A DNA stretch of 46,930 nt, taken from Saprospiraceae bacterium. GTDB taxonomy: Bacteria; Bacteroidota; Bacteroidia; Chitinophagales; Saprospiraceae. Below are positions 33,389 through 39,742 of the stretch, piece after piece; within the stretch, counting starts at the first letter, position 1; each line of letters starts with the position of its first letter. The translations under genes and the position numbers were made by a program. The notes beneath the pieces are model-generated. The model was not told the DNA's origin. It saw nothing but the letters and a program-made list of their open reading frames with translations, and did no database searches. The stretch covers positions 1-46,930 of the forward strand of contig JALHRK010000006.1 of the NCBI GenBank assembly GCA_022841505.1, in the 5' to 3' direction.

Positions 33389-33586
33389 ATGGCAAGTAGC
33401 TGGGGCGATGCTTGGGGAGTTTCTTGGGGTGATTCGTGGGGTTCAACGGGAATTGATACCACGGGCACTCGGAGGCTCTTTGCGTCGATCAATGACGGGA
33501 TTCGATATGCTGATGTTAATGAAGGTGAGAATCCCATTGAAATAAATACGGGCATCAGATATGCGGATATAAACGATGGCACATAA
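33389..33586 (+). CDS. small Trp-Gly repeat protein
   Basis: The 65-residue protein begins MASSWGDAWGVSWGDSWGST, four WG units, and then has two copies of an INDGIRYADVN-like segment (residues 34-44 and 53-63). I have seen WG-repeat small proteins in phage tail regions. Their role is not known to me. It overlaps the next gene by 11 bp. Confidence 0.6.
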   Translation: MASSWGDAWGVSWGDSWGSTGIDTTGTRRLFASINDGIRYADVNEGENPIEINTGIRYADINDGT

Positions 33587-33938
33587 TAGAACTACAAGAG
33601 TTAAACGCGGCGAAACAGGGCACATTATATCCGTTACCTTTTATCAGGATGACGGCGAGACGGTCTACGATCTTACCGGGCATACGGCGGTCATCGAGGT
33701 GACGGCTCAAGATGATGCAACGAATCTCTTGGAAGGCACTAATATGACCATCGCCAGCCCTGCATCTGGCGTGGCTACATATACGATGTCAGCCAATGAT
33801 GCGTTGATAGCGGCAGGCACTTACGATTGGGAATGCCGTGCCACTCACACATCATCAGGGCGGGTAAGGATAGCTCCAAAAGTCGATGGCTACGATTACG
33901 GCATTTTCATTATGAAAGAATCGAAGATCGGAGCGTAA
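33576..33938 (+). CDS. tail-region beta-sandwich protein (BppU-like N-domain)
   Basis: This 120-residue protein (TRVKRGETGHIISVTFYQDDGETVYDLTGHTAVIEV) resembles the Ig-like N-terminal domain of BppU/DUF2479-type baseplate or neck proteins. It is the last gene of the forward late region before the attachment site. The product may decorate fibres. Confidence 0.55.
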   Translation: MAHNRTTRVKRGETGHIISVTFYQDDGETVYDLTGHTAVIEVTAQDDATNLLEGTNMTIASPASGVATYTMSANDALIAAGTYDWECRATHTSSGRVRIAPKVDGYDYGIFIMKESKIGA

Positions 33939-34144
33939 TTTGAAGGGCAATCCCGCCAAATATCCACCATTTGCCATTAAATGCGGGGTAAGTCTTTTGT
34001 TATCAATAGGGGGCAACGGCATTGCGAACGCCGTAGCCATTCTTTAAGAATACAGGTTTTATCTAGTGTTTTGTTGATTTTGCTAGGCAATAAGTGGCGG
34101 TAATTGCCCTTTCAAATCATTAGAATCCCGCCAATTATCCCACC
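33939..34144. other. putative attP region with direct and inverted repeats
   Basis: Between the last late gene and the integrase stop lie a 20-bp imperfect direct repeat (AATCCCGCCAA[AT]TATCC at 33949-33968 and 34124-34144) and an inverted repeat (TTTGAAGGGCAAT, 33939-33951; ATTGCCCTTTCAAA, 34103-34116). Such paired sites next to int fit arm- and core-type integrase sites. The core itself cannot be named without the attB or junction sequence. Confidence 0.45.
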
Positions 34145-35166
34145 GCTTTAAGCGCGGCTTTGTCAGCGGCTTCTTGCATCAATTCAACGCTTCGGGTGTA
34201 TCGCGGAAGCATCCTTAAATCTGAATGTCCAAGCATTCGGGCGGTAGTTACCGCGTCTGTTCCGTTCTCTATCAGACGGGTTCCGAATGTGCGTCTAAGA
34301 TCACGGATCGTTAGCGGCGGTATGCCTGCTCGTTTGCAAGCTCGTTGCATAGCGTGACGTACCGAGCCTGTTTCTTTTCCCGTTACGGGCGAAGCGAATA
34401 ACAAGTCACCGCTGTTATGCCACCTCTTTTCTAGGATGGCTTTGGATTCGGCATTGAGCATCACCATCACCCGGCGTTTTACTTTGCCTTGAATGAGAAC
34501 AATGCAGTTCTCATCAAAGCGAACCTGAAACCGTGTCAGCGTCATTAGATCGTTTTGTCTAAGGCCCGTATGCAAGACCATCATACAGATATCCCTTGCC
34601 CATTCGCTGTGCATATTGGCAAAGAATTTTTCCTCATCCTCGCGTTTGAGGATTTTGTCTTGGATATTATCGAAAGGTAGTTTTGAGACTCTGGAACAGG
34701 GGTTATAGTCGATCAGATCGTTTTTCATCGCGGATGTGAAGATGTTGCTAAGTATCGCCATTTCGCGTTCTACCGTCTGAGGCTTTCTAGGTGTGCCGTG
34801 CTGGGTTGGCGTGGCAAGTCGAGCGGCTTTGATGCGTTCAATGTCGCTGGCTTTTATCAAGCGTAAGGGCTTGCCGTACAAGAATGGCTTAACGACTCGT
34901 AGGATGTACACAAGCCTATCCCAGCGGGGCTTGGAGAACGTCGATGCTGTTATGTTATAGACATCCGCGACAAAGCGATCAAACGTCATCTGTGAGCGTT
35001 CTGCAATGCCGTGGGAATCAAACATCAGATCAGCCTTTGCTTTTATCTCAATGCGTTCCGCTTCTTTCTTTGTCATACCGTCTGGCATCCGTTCTTTGAA
35101 ACGAACGCCCTTATATCGAAATTCGATAAAGAGACGGCCTGTTTTCTTGTCAGCGTAAACGGGCAT
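34135..35166 (-). CDS. int: tyrosine recombinase integrase
   Basis: This 343-residue protein inserts and excises the phage DNA. It has an N-terminal arm-binding region, a SAM-like core-binding domain (about 60-160) and a catalytic domain with Arg203 (HTGLRQNDL), Lys228/230 (QGKVKR), the box RDLRRTF (288-294), His314 (LGHSD) and the nucleophile Tyr323 (PRYT). The usual His of HxxR is Arg here (R288xxR291). It overlaps the excisionase-like gene by one base. Confidence 0.85.
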   Translation of the reverse strand: MPVYADKKTGRLFIEFRYKGVRFKERMPDGMTKKEAERIEIKAKADLMFDSHGIAERSQMTFDRFVADVYNITASTFSKPRWDRLVYILRVVKPFLYGKPLRLIKASDIERIKAARLATPTQHGTPRKPQTVEREMAILSNIFTSAMKNDLIDYNPCSRVSKLPFDNIQDKILKREDEEKFFANMHSEWARDICMMVLHTGLRQNDLMTLTRFQVRFDENCIVLIQGKVKRRVMVMLNAESKAILEKRWHNSGDLLFASPVTGKETGSVRHAMQRACKRAGIPPLTIRDLRRTFGTRLIENGTDAVTTARMLGHSDLRMLPRYTRSVELMQEAADKAALKAVG

Positions 35167-35384
35167 CAGTATCCGGCAGCTTCGGCTAAAGCACTTTTCG
35201 TTTTCTTGATAAGTCTAGGCTGGAATTTTACTACAACGCCGGGGTTAACGTCAGTTACGGTGAGGCAACTTTCAACCACGGATGGATTGAACATACGTTT
35301 ACGCCCCGTATCCACGAACGGGATACGACGCTCTTTAACGAGTTTCAAGAGGGTTTTGCGAGAGATGTTCAAGCTAGATGCCAT
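35166..35384 (-). CDS. excisionase-like DNA-binding protein
   Basis: This 72-residue protein has an N-terminal winged-helix/MerR-type reader (SLNISRKTLLKLVKERRIPFVDTGRKRMF), the layout of small phage excisionases. It is translated together with the integrase (ends at the int start). A promoter with an operator lies about 50 bp upstream. It could also be a general helix-turn-helix regulator. Confidence 0.65.
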   Translation of the reverse strand: MASSLNISRKTLLKLVKERRIPFVDTGRKRMFNPSVVESCLTVTDVNPGVVVKFQPRLIKKTKSALAEAAGY

Positions 35385-35439
35385 CTCATCGCAAGTCAGA
35401 AGTTTATGCAGATCGTTTGCAAGAAAGGCTCATAACCAC

Positions 35440-35477
35440 ATTATAACACGCGACATTTATTGCGACAAAATGTCGCG
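35440..35477 (-). promoter_or_regulatory. xis/int promoter with palindromic operator
   Basis: On the reverse strand, TTGTCG (35463-35468) is followed after 17 bp by TATAAT (35440-35445). A perfect 10-bp inverted repeat, CGCGACATTT (35449-35458) and AAATGTCGCG (35468-35477), covers the spacer and -35. It is probably bound by a repressor of excision/integration. Confidence 0.65.
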
Positions 35478-35479
35478 AT

Positions 35480-35935
35480 TCACCGCGTCTTATGAATTAT
35501 CCTAGTGACCACGCCTAGTATTAAAAATTCATCATCCGGCCTGATTTCTTTTGGTTGCAGCTGGATATTAGAGGGCACTAGATACAAACCTCGTTTGCCT
35601 CGCAGATCGTTTGCTTTCAAACGTTTCAGTGTGTGTGAGCCTCTTACGGATGCAATAACAATATCGCCGGGAACGGGCATCAATGCACGGCTGACAACTA
35701 TCCAGTCACCATCGGCTATTTCAGGGCACATTGATTCGCCGTCTACTCGTATCAGTAATGAGTCAGGAGAGCCTTTTGTCAGGAGATAGTTGAGGTCGAT
35801 CATTTCGATCTCAGACAACAGTTCGACGGGTTCGCCAGCAGGGATACGGGCGATTAGGGCAGGAACCAGATCAGACTCTAATATATCGTCTTCTTTCAAT
35901 ACGTAGCCAGTTAAAACCAAGCCTCCTTCACTCAT
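35480..35935 (-). CDS. UmuD-like S24 peptidase, no DNA-binding domain
   Basis: This 151-residue protein matches UmuD/LexA C-terminal domains. A cleavage-like Ala33-Gly34 (IPAGEPV) is followed by IDLNYLL, Ser68 (VDGESMC) and Lys104 (HTLKRL). The Ser-Lys spacing is 36, close to UmuD. It has no helix-turn-helix. It overlaps the upstream RHH gene by 8 bp, so the two are co-translated. It may self-cleave under RecA/ssDNA control and switch off repression, or act as a UmuD-like subunit. Confidence 0.75.
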   Translation of the reverse strand: MSEGGLVLTGYVLKEDDILESDLVPALIARIPAGEPVELLSEIEMIDLNYLLTKGSPDSLLIRVDGESMCPEIADGDWIVVSRALMPVPGDIVIASVRGSHTLKRLKANDLRGKRGLYLVPSNIQLQPKEIRPDDEFLILGVVTRIIHKTR

Positions 35936-36227
35936 TTACCGCTTTATCCTTGTCTCTATCTTCGTCTTTATCGCTACTAAATTTAAGCGCTCCTCCCGGC
36001 ATTGTGTTTTTGGGGATGCCCGCGTTCTTTTCGCCCGTTTGAAAATACCGCAGATCAGCGGCGGTCAGAATGTTCAAAGGGGCGAGGCCAAGCAATTCAC
36101 GTATAACGTGAGATTTGTCTAAATAAGGGTTCTTTTTCTTAGCGGCATCCATTAGTTTCCAAAACCGCAAGTTTTCGGATTCTTGCAGGCGGATAGACAT
36201 AACGGGGTTGCCAGGCTGTATTTTCAT
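35928..36227 (-). CDS. ribbon-helix-helix regulator (repressor candidate)
   Basis: The protein has 99 residues from ATG 36227, or 109 from 36257. PVMSIRLQESENLRFWKLMDAAKKK and DKSHVIRELLGL give a short strand and two helices, the Arc/MetJ-type fold. The tail is polar and charged. It is the first gene of the reverse operon with the UmuD-like protease and is divergent from another RHH gene at 36334. The 36227 start would lie within three or four bases of the predicted transcript start. Confidence 0.6.
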   Translation of the reverse strand: MKIQPGNPVMSIRLQESENLRFWKLMDAAKKKNPYLDKSHVIRELLGLAPLNILTAADLRYFQTGEKNAGIPKNTMPGGALKFSSDKDEDRDKDKAVNE

Positions 36228-36236
36228 TAGACTGTT

Positions 36237-36265
36237 ATTTTGTATACGTGCTTGCATTTGGTCAA
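36237..36265 (-). promoter_or_regulatory. promoter for the RHH/protease operon
   Basis: On the reverse strand TTGACC (36260-36265), 17 bp, CAAAAT (36237-36242) is a moderate promoter. A GTATAC lies in the spacer next to the -10 (36242-36247) and matches the repeated element of the early promoters, consistent with autoregulation. Confidence 0.5.
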
Positions 36266-36295
36266 TGGCTCCGAAGGTGAGGTGATTTATACTTG

Positions 36296-36324
36296 TTGAC
36301 GCGTGAACGTGTAGACGTTATAAT
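36296..36324 (+). promoter_or_regulatory. early promoter 1
   Basis: TTGACG (36296-36301), 17 bp, TATAAT (36319-36324) is a strong sigma-70-type promoter divergent from the reverse promoter. The predicted start, near 36331, lies about three bases from the ATG at 36334, so the message would be almost leaderless. Confidence 0.7.
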
Positions 36325-36333
36325 TGGGCTTGT

Positions 36334-36516
36334 ATGAGACAACAACAAGAAAAGACGAAGGTACTTAGTCTGAGGGTTCCTATTGGGTTTTTGGAAAAGT
36401 TTGACGAGTTCGTGCGATCAGAACCGCGTCGGACACGTCAAGAGGTTTTAGCTGAGGTATTCATCCCGGCATTCAATCGACATCTCAAACGACAAAACAA
36501 AAAGGCGATAGCGTAA
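36334..36516 (+). CDS. small ribbon-helix-helix regulator (Cro-like position)
   Basis: This 60-residue protein (KVLSLRVPIGFLEKFDEFVRSEPRRTRQEVLAEVFIP) has the strand-helix-helix pattern of Arc/CopG-type dimers and a basic tail. It is first under the early promoter and divergent from the other RHH gene, the place of a Cro-like antirepressor or early regulator. It probably binds the operators between the divergent promoters. It is unlike the RHH protein at 35928 in sequence. Confidence 0.65.
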   Translation: MRQQQEKTKVLSLRVPIGFLEKFDEFVRSEPRRTRQEVLAEVFIPAFNRHLKRQNKKAIA

Positions 36517-37015
36517 AGGGTTTACCGTGTGCGTTCCTGTAACGAGCGGTGAGTCCGCACGTTAAGCCCAAAATCACCGCTGGTCGATCTAGGCAGAGGT
36601 CTATTGACGCTTTGCCAGACGATAGGGGTCGGATAAGGTCTGTCCGAAGTTAGTTAAGCTGCTAGTAGCGAGAAGATCGTGAGGGAGCGGCTGTATCTGC
36701 GATTATCGAAAACGTGTTCTCCCTCGAAAGAGGTTCTTTACCGGGCACCGGGCAAGTAATTGATCTTGCAAATGGCGGCAAACGTCCCGGTCATCCTATC
36801 AGTAATAGAACAACGTGTATAAGGTTGGGCGAGCTAACGTAAATCCTTGAAAAACAAAAGGGACGCGGCAAGCATCCCTAATGTTAACTAAGACTGTAAA
36901 GCAAGCGGCTTTATCATTATCAATATAGCACAAAGCTAAAGATAAAGATAGGGATTGCCGCCGTGTATCTATGATTATTTACTAAGTAATTATTAGATAT
37001 TTTCTCTGTTACCCG
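36517..37015 (+). ncRNA. structured non-coding region after the early regulator
   Basis: About 500 bases lack a credible gene but hold many perfect stems: AGCGGTGA/TCACCGCT (36545-36552/36574-36581), GAGGGAG/CTCCCTC (36681-36687/36719-36725), CCTC-GAAA-GAGG (36722-36733), ACCGGG/CCCGGT (36740-36745/36786-36791) and GCAAG/CTTGC (36752-36756/36765-36769). A bulged repeat also pairs 36865-36880 with 36949-36961. The last 100 bases are AT-rich with TAAAGATAAAGATAG repeats. It may be a regulatory RNA, a replication origin, or both. Confidence 0.45.
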
Positions 37016-37044
37016 TTGACGTGTATACATTAGATGTGTATATT
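37016..37044 (+). promoter_or_regulatory. early promoter 2 with tandem TGTATAC operator
   Basis: TTGACG (37016-37021), 17 bp, TATATT (37039-37044). TGTATAC (37022-37028) and TGTATAT (37037-37043) are direct repeats 15 bp apart, one in the spacer and one on the -10. The layout is the same as in early promoter 3, suggesting one shared regulator. It drives the gene at 37094. Confidence 0.7.
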
Positions 37045-37093
37045 TAGAAATGCGAACAGTCGCAAAATCAAAACAGGCAAGGAGAAAACGATA

Positions 37094-37870
37094 ATGGCAA
37101 CAAAAGCTGTTAGCAGTACGGAGATAGTTATCCCCGTCATTGAAAAAAGCGAAGTAACATTTGCCGTCTTAGGGACTACGCCGTTGATTTGCAATAGAAA
37201 ATCCGAAGGGGTATTGCACGATCTATGGTTGCCGCCCGGCAAAAAGACAGCGGCGGAAAAGGCGTCGAGTTTGAAACACGATCCGTTACGGGAATACCGC
37301 AACTCGGTTTATACCTCATCAGATGATAAGAGTCCGACACGCATTCAGATGCTAGGCTCAATGTTCAAAAAAGCAATGAGCACTGCGGCACTGGACACCG
37401 AAGGCGTTCGCAAAACGCAAATGGAGCGTTTGCTGTGCGTCGAGGATGTCCGTGTTGATATCTACGGTGTTCCGCAAATGTTAGTGTGCGGCGTAGGGCC
37501 GACACAGTTTGGCGGTGCTCCAGACGTTCGGACGCGGGCGATCCTAAAGGAATGGGCTTGCTGGGTAACTATCAGTTTTATCACGCCGATGATTAAGCAC
37601 AATTCCGTTGCGAATCTTTTAGCAAGGGCTGGCGTTACGTGCGGGCTGGGCGATTGGCGGGTTCAAAAAGGATCGGGAGCCTATGGAATGTTCAAGCCTG
37701 TCGATGCCAATACGGGCGATTTCAAGAGGTTGCTTGAGACTGGCGGACGGGCGGCACAAGATGCGGCATTGCACTCACCTACCGCGTTCGATCCAGAAAC
37801 GGAAGCTGCATGGGAATGGTTTCAGCAAGAGGCGGTCAAGCGAGGATTAAAGATCACGCTTCCAGAATAA
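37094..37870 (+). CDS. conserved early phage protein, possible recombination function
   Basis: The protein has 258 residues from ATG 37094 (AAGGAG upstream). TPLICNRKSEGVLHDLWLPPGKKTAAEKA, DVRTRAILKEWACWVTISFITP and GLGDWRVQKGSGAYGMF are blocks I recognise from a common phage family of unknown function, often in recombination modules. There is no nuclease or ATPase motif. It is paired with the next gene two bases later. An upstream in-frame ATG at 37034 would begin inside the promoter and is rejected. Confidence 0.65.
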   Translation: MATKAVSSTEIVIPVIEKSEVTFAVLGTTPLICNRKSEGVLHDLWLPPGKKTAAEKASSLKHDPLREYRNSVYTSSDDKSPTRIQMLGSMFKKAMSTAALDTEGVRKTQMERLLCVEDVRVDIYGVPQMLVCGVGPTQFGGAPDVRTRAILKEWACWVTISFITPMIKHNSVANLLARAGVTCGLGDWRVQKGSGAYGMFKPVDANTGDFKRLLETGGRAAQDAALHSPTAFDPETEAAWEWFQQEAVKRGLKITLPE

Positions 37871-37872
37871 AT

Positions 37873-38340
37873 ATGTCACCAGAAATACAAGCCTGTATTC
37901 AGGCATTAGCAGATAACAACAACGGGCGTATAACGCCGGATATCGTGATAGAGGCGGCCCGTGATAGCACGAGCCCGCTTCACACTCAGTTTAATTGGGA
38001 TGTTGAGCAAGCGGCTTATAGTCACTGGCGAGATGTCGCAAGGAACATCATAGCGTCGGTTCGGGTCGAGATACGATCTGAAAAGATGGTTATCAAAACA
38101 GTCGCTTACGTTCGTGATCCGACAAAGGAACATAACGAGCAGGGGTACATCAGCGTTGCGGTCATTCGTAATGATGCTGAGTTAGCGGCTAAAGCCTTCG
38201 TGTACGAGTTTGGCAGAGCAGAAGCGGCTCTCACTCGTGCCGAAGAAGTGGCGGCGGCTCTTTCGTTAGAGCCGGAAGTCAAACGCATTGCGAAGCGAGT
38301 ATCAACGCTTCGAGATCGCGTGAGTCAGCAATACGCATAG
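37873..38340 (+). CDS. conserved early phage protein
   Basis: The protein has 155 residues from ATG 37873. The block SPLHTQFNWDVEQAAYSHWRDVARNIIASV is typical of a widespread phage family of unknown function (an F-x-W-D...AA...R..AR.LI pattern). The rest is charged and helical. It follows the previous gene by two bases and precedes a G-rich periodic tract. Confidence 0.65.
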   Translation: MSPEIQACIQALADNNNGRITPDIVIEAARDSTSPLHTQFNWDVEQAAYSHWRDVARNIIASVRVEIRSEKMVIKTVAYVRDPTKEHNEQGYISVAVIRNDAELAAKAFVYEFGRAEAALTRAEEVAAALSLEPEVKRIAKRVSTLRDRVSQQYA

Positions 38341-38357
38341 CTGGCTTGTAACGGAAA

Positions 38358-38593
38358 GGCAGTAGTGGTTGGGCCGGGCGAGGTGAGCATAGGTGCGGCA
38401 TGGCAGGGAATGGTGCGGCAGTAGCGGCAGGGCGATGTCAGGTGCGGAGTGGTCAGACACGGTTTCGTCAGGAACGGCAGTAGTGGTTAGGCTGGGCTTG
38501 GTTGGGTGTGCCGTGGTTGGCAATGGCAGTACTGGTTCGGCTTGGACTGGTTGGGCATGTTCAGGCGTGGTGATGTACGGCAGTTTAGGTAGC
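38358..38593 (+). repeat. G-rich tract with GG every five nucleotides
   Basis: GG dinucleotides recur at a 5-base step over about 235 bases, with phase slips of one base near 38426, 38485 and 38534. GGCAGTAGTGGTT and close relatives occur three times. The tract lies between the recombination-type genes and the ORF at 38606. Frames through it give low-complexity peptides rich in Gly, Val and Ser, so I treat it as non-coding. Confidence 0.7.
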
Positions 38594-38605
38594 TTTCGGC
38601 AGCGT

Positions 38606-38947
38606 ATGAATCATTTTTCTTATTTCTCCGACATAGAAGAAACGTTTGTACGCTGTCGAGGGCGTAATTTGTTTATCAGTTCTAAAGACTGGCACTTGAT
38701 CGAGACTTGGCAAGAGCGAGATATACCGCTGCATATCGTTATCAGTGCAATAGAAAGTGTGTTTGCGGGCGGTAAAGAAAAGGCGGTTACGTCGCTGGCG
38801 TATTGTGTCCCCGCAGTAGAGGAACGATATAAACAATGGTCAGCTGGGCGGGCCGGGGCTAGTGACGAACAGGAATACATACCGATAGAGGTTGAAACAA
38901 AATGCGAGACTTGCGGAAGGGAATATTGCCTAGCTTTACACAGGTAG
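38606..38947 (+). CDS. conserved phage early protein, YFSDIEETF-type
   Basis: The protein has 113 residues from ATG 38606. YFSDIEETFVRCRGRNLFISSKDWHLIETWQERDIPLHIVISAIESVF matches in pattern a family I know from bacterial and phage genomes, whose role may be in replication, though unproven. The C-terminus has CETCGREYC, a small Cys cluster. The 184-residue open frame starting at 38393 runs through the G-rich tract and is not credible upstream of 38606. Confidence 0.65.
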   Translation: MNHFSYFSDIEETFVRCRGRNLFISSKDWHLIETWQERDIPLHIVISAIESVFAGGKEKAVTSLAYCVPAVEERYKQWSAGRAGASDEQEYIPIEVETKCETCGREYCLALHR

Positions 38948-39096
38948 AGATCGAGAATCAAATACTTAGCTTTGAGGCGTTGTTAGACGTTCTTGAGGAC
39001 GGTGATATTGATTCAGCTATCGAATGGACTAAGGCGGTGATCGCGTGTCAGAAAAAGAATTTAGCAAAGGTTCGCCAATCCCCTTTTTTGAGTTGA
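38902..39096 (+). CDS. small helical protein overlapping the 38606 gene
   Basis: This 64-residue acidic, helical protein (EIENQILSFEALLDVLEDGDIDSAIEWTKAVI) overlaps the previous gene by 46 bp. It ends at the early promoter 3. No family is recognised. A later start is possible but no later ATG exists. Confidence 0.5.
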   Translation: MRDLRKGILPSFTQVEIENQILSFEALLDVLEDGDIDSAIEWTKAVIACQKKNLAKVRQSPFLS

Positions 39097-39121
39097 CTTG
39101 TATACACTAGATATGTATACT
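39093..39121 (+). promoter_or_regulatory. early promoter 3 with tandem TGTATAC operator
   Basis: TTGACT (39093-39098), 17 bp, TATACT (39116-39121). TGTATAC is repeated exactly at 39099-39105 and 39114-39120, 15 bp apart, as in early promoter 2. It reads into a structured leader. Confidence 0.7.
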
Positions 39122-39245
39122 TCTAATTGTCGAAAGGGATTCGCGACAGGAAAGAAAGGAAAACAACCAAGCAAGGGGGCTTTAGCAGACGGTCAGTAGG
39201 AAACGAACCTCTGGAAGCAAAGCAAACAAAAAGATATTTGAAAGA

Positions 39246-39523
39246 TTCAAGCGGCGTAGTAACGAAGTGATGCTGCTTGAACGGGGGTACAAAGGCGGTT
39301 ACGTGAGCATTGAGACCGCAAAGTTAGCCGCCTTCCCCTTAAATTTTATCGAGCCGGTAATAGTTCACGGACTCGATGAAGCGGGAAAGGCTGGTTTGAA
39401 CTCTTAATGTGCCTGCCTTTCCCTTTGAAAAAGATTCCGCCAAGAGCGGATGTTACCCGCAGGACGCGTCGGGCCGTCCAATTAAATACGGAGGAAGAAA
39501 GGCTCTGTGAAAGCGGAGCCTTT
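39246..39523 (+). ncRNA. structured leader or small RNA with four perfect hairpins
   Basis: The 408 bases between the promoter and ATG 39530 contain four perfect stems in order: TTCAAGC/GCTTGAA (39246-39252/39275-39281), AAGGCGG/CCGCCTT (39292-39298/39328-39334), GGGAAAGGC/GCCTTTCCC (39383-39391/39415-39423) and AAAGGCTC/GAGCCTTT (39498-39505/39516-39523). The last ends seven bases before the ATG. A 45-codon frame (39270-39407) crosses the stems and is doubtful. Confidence 0.5.
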
Positions 39524-39529
39524 ATAAAA

Positions 39530-39742
39530 ATGAAATTCAAAATAACTAACTCAAACTACCCGCCCTCGATGAGGTGGAGAGCATTTATCGAAACAAGTGA
39601 AGGCGGTATCGGACGGCGGGGCTGTTACGGGCCGACAAAGGAAGCGGCAGCAATGCGGCTAAACAGCTTGATAGAACAGGGCAAGATCAGAGCAGAACGC
39701 CGGGATAAGTGCGAGGCGTTTGTGGCGGGGTTGGGGATATGA
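39530..39742 (+). CDS. small protein, AP2/integrase-N-like arm domain possible
   Basis: This 70-residue protein (MKFKITNSNYPPSMRWRAFIETSEGGIGRRGCYGPTKEAAAMRLNSLI) has a three-stranded sheet plus helix pattern, as in small AP2-like or integrase arm domains that bind DNA. This is inferred by pattern only. The longer frame from 39407 overlaps hairpins and is rejected. Its stop overlaps the next ATG. Confidence 0.5.
   Translation: MKFKITNSNYPPSMRWRAFIETSEGGIGRRGCYGPTKEAAAMRLNSLIEQGKIRAERRDKCEAFVAGLGI

Noticed and set aside
38393-38605. N-terminal extension of the 38606 gene through the G-rich tract
   Set aside because: The extra 71 residues are low-complexity Gly/Val/Ser from the 5-nt GG pattern. 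Family-like sequence begins at the Met at 38606.
39270-39407. 45-codon frame in the leader of the 39530 gene
   Set aside because: It has no ribosome site and crosses perfect hairpins. Overlap with a TAATG at its end keeps a small chance that it is a leader peptide.
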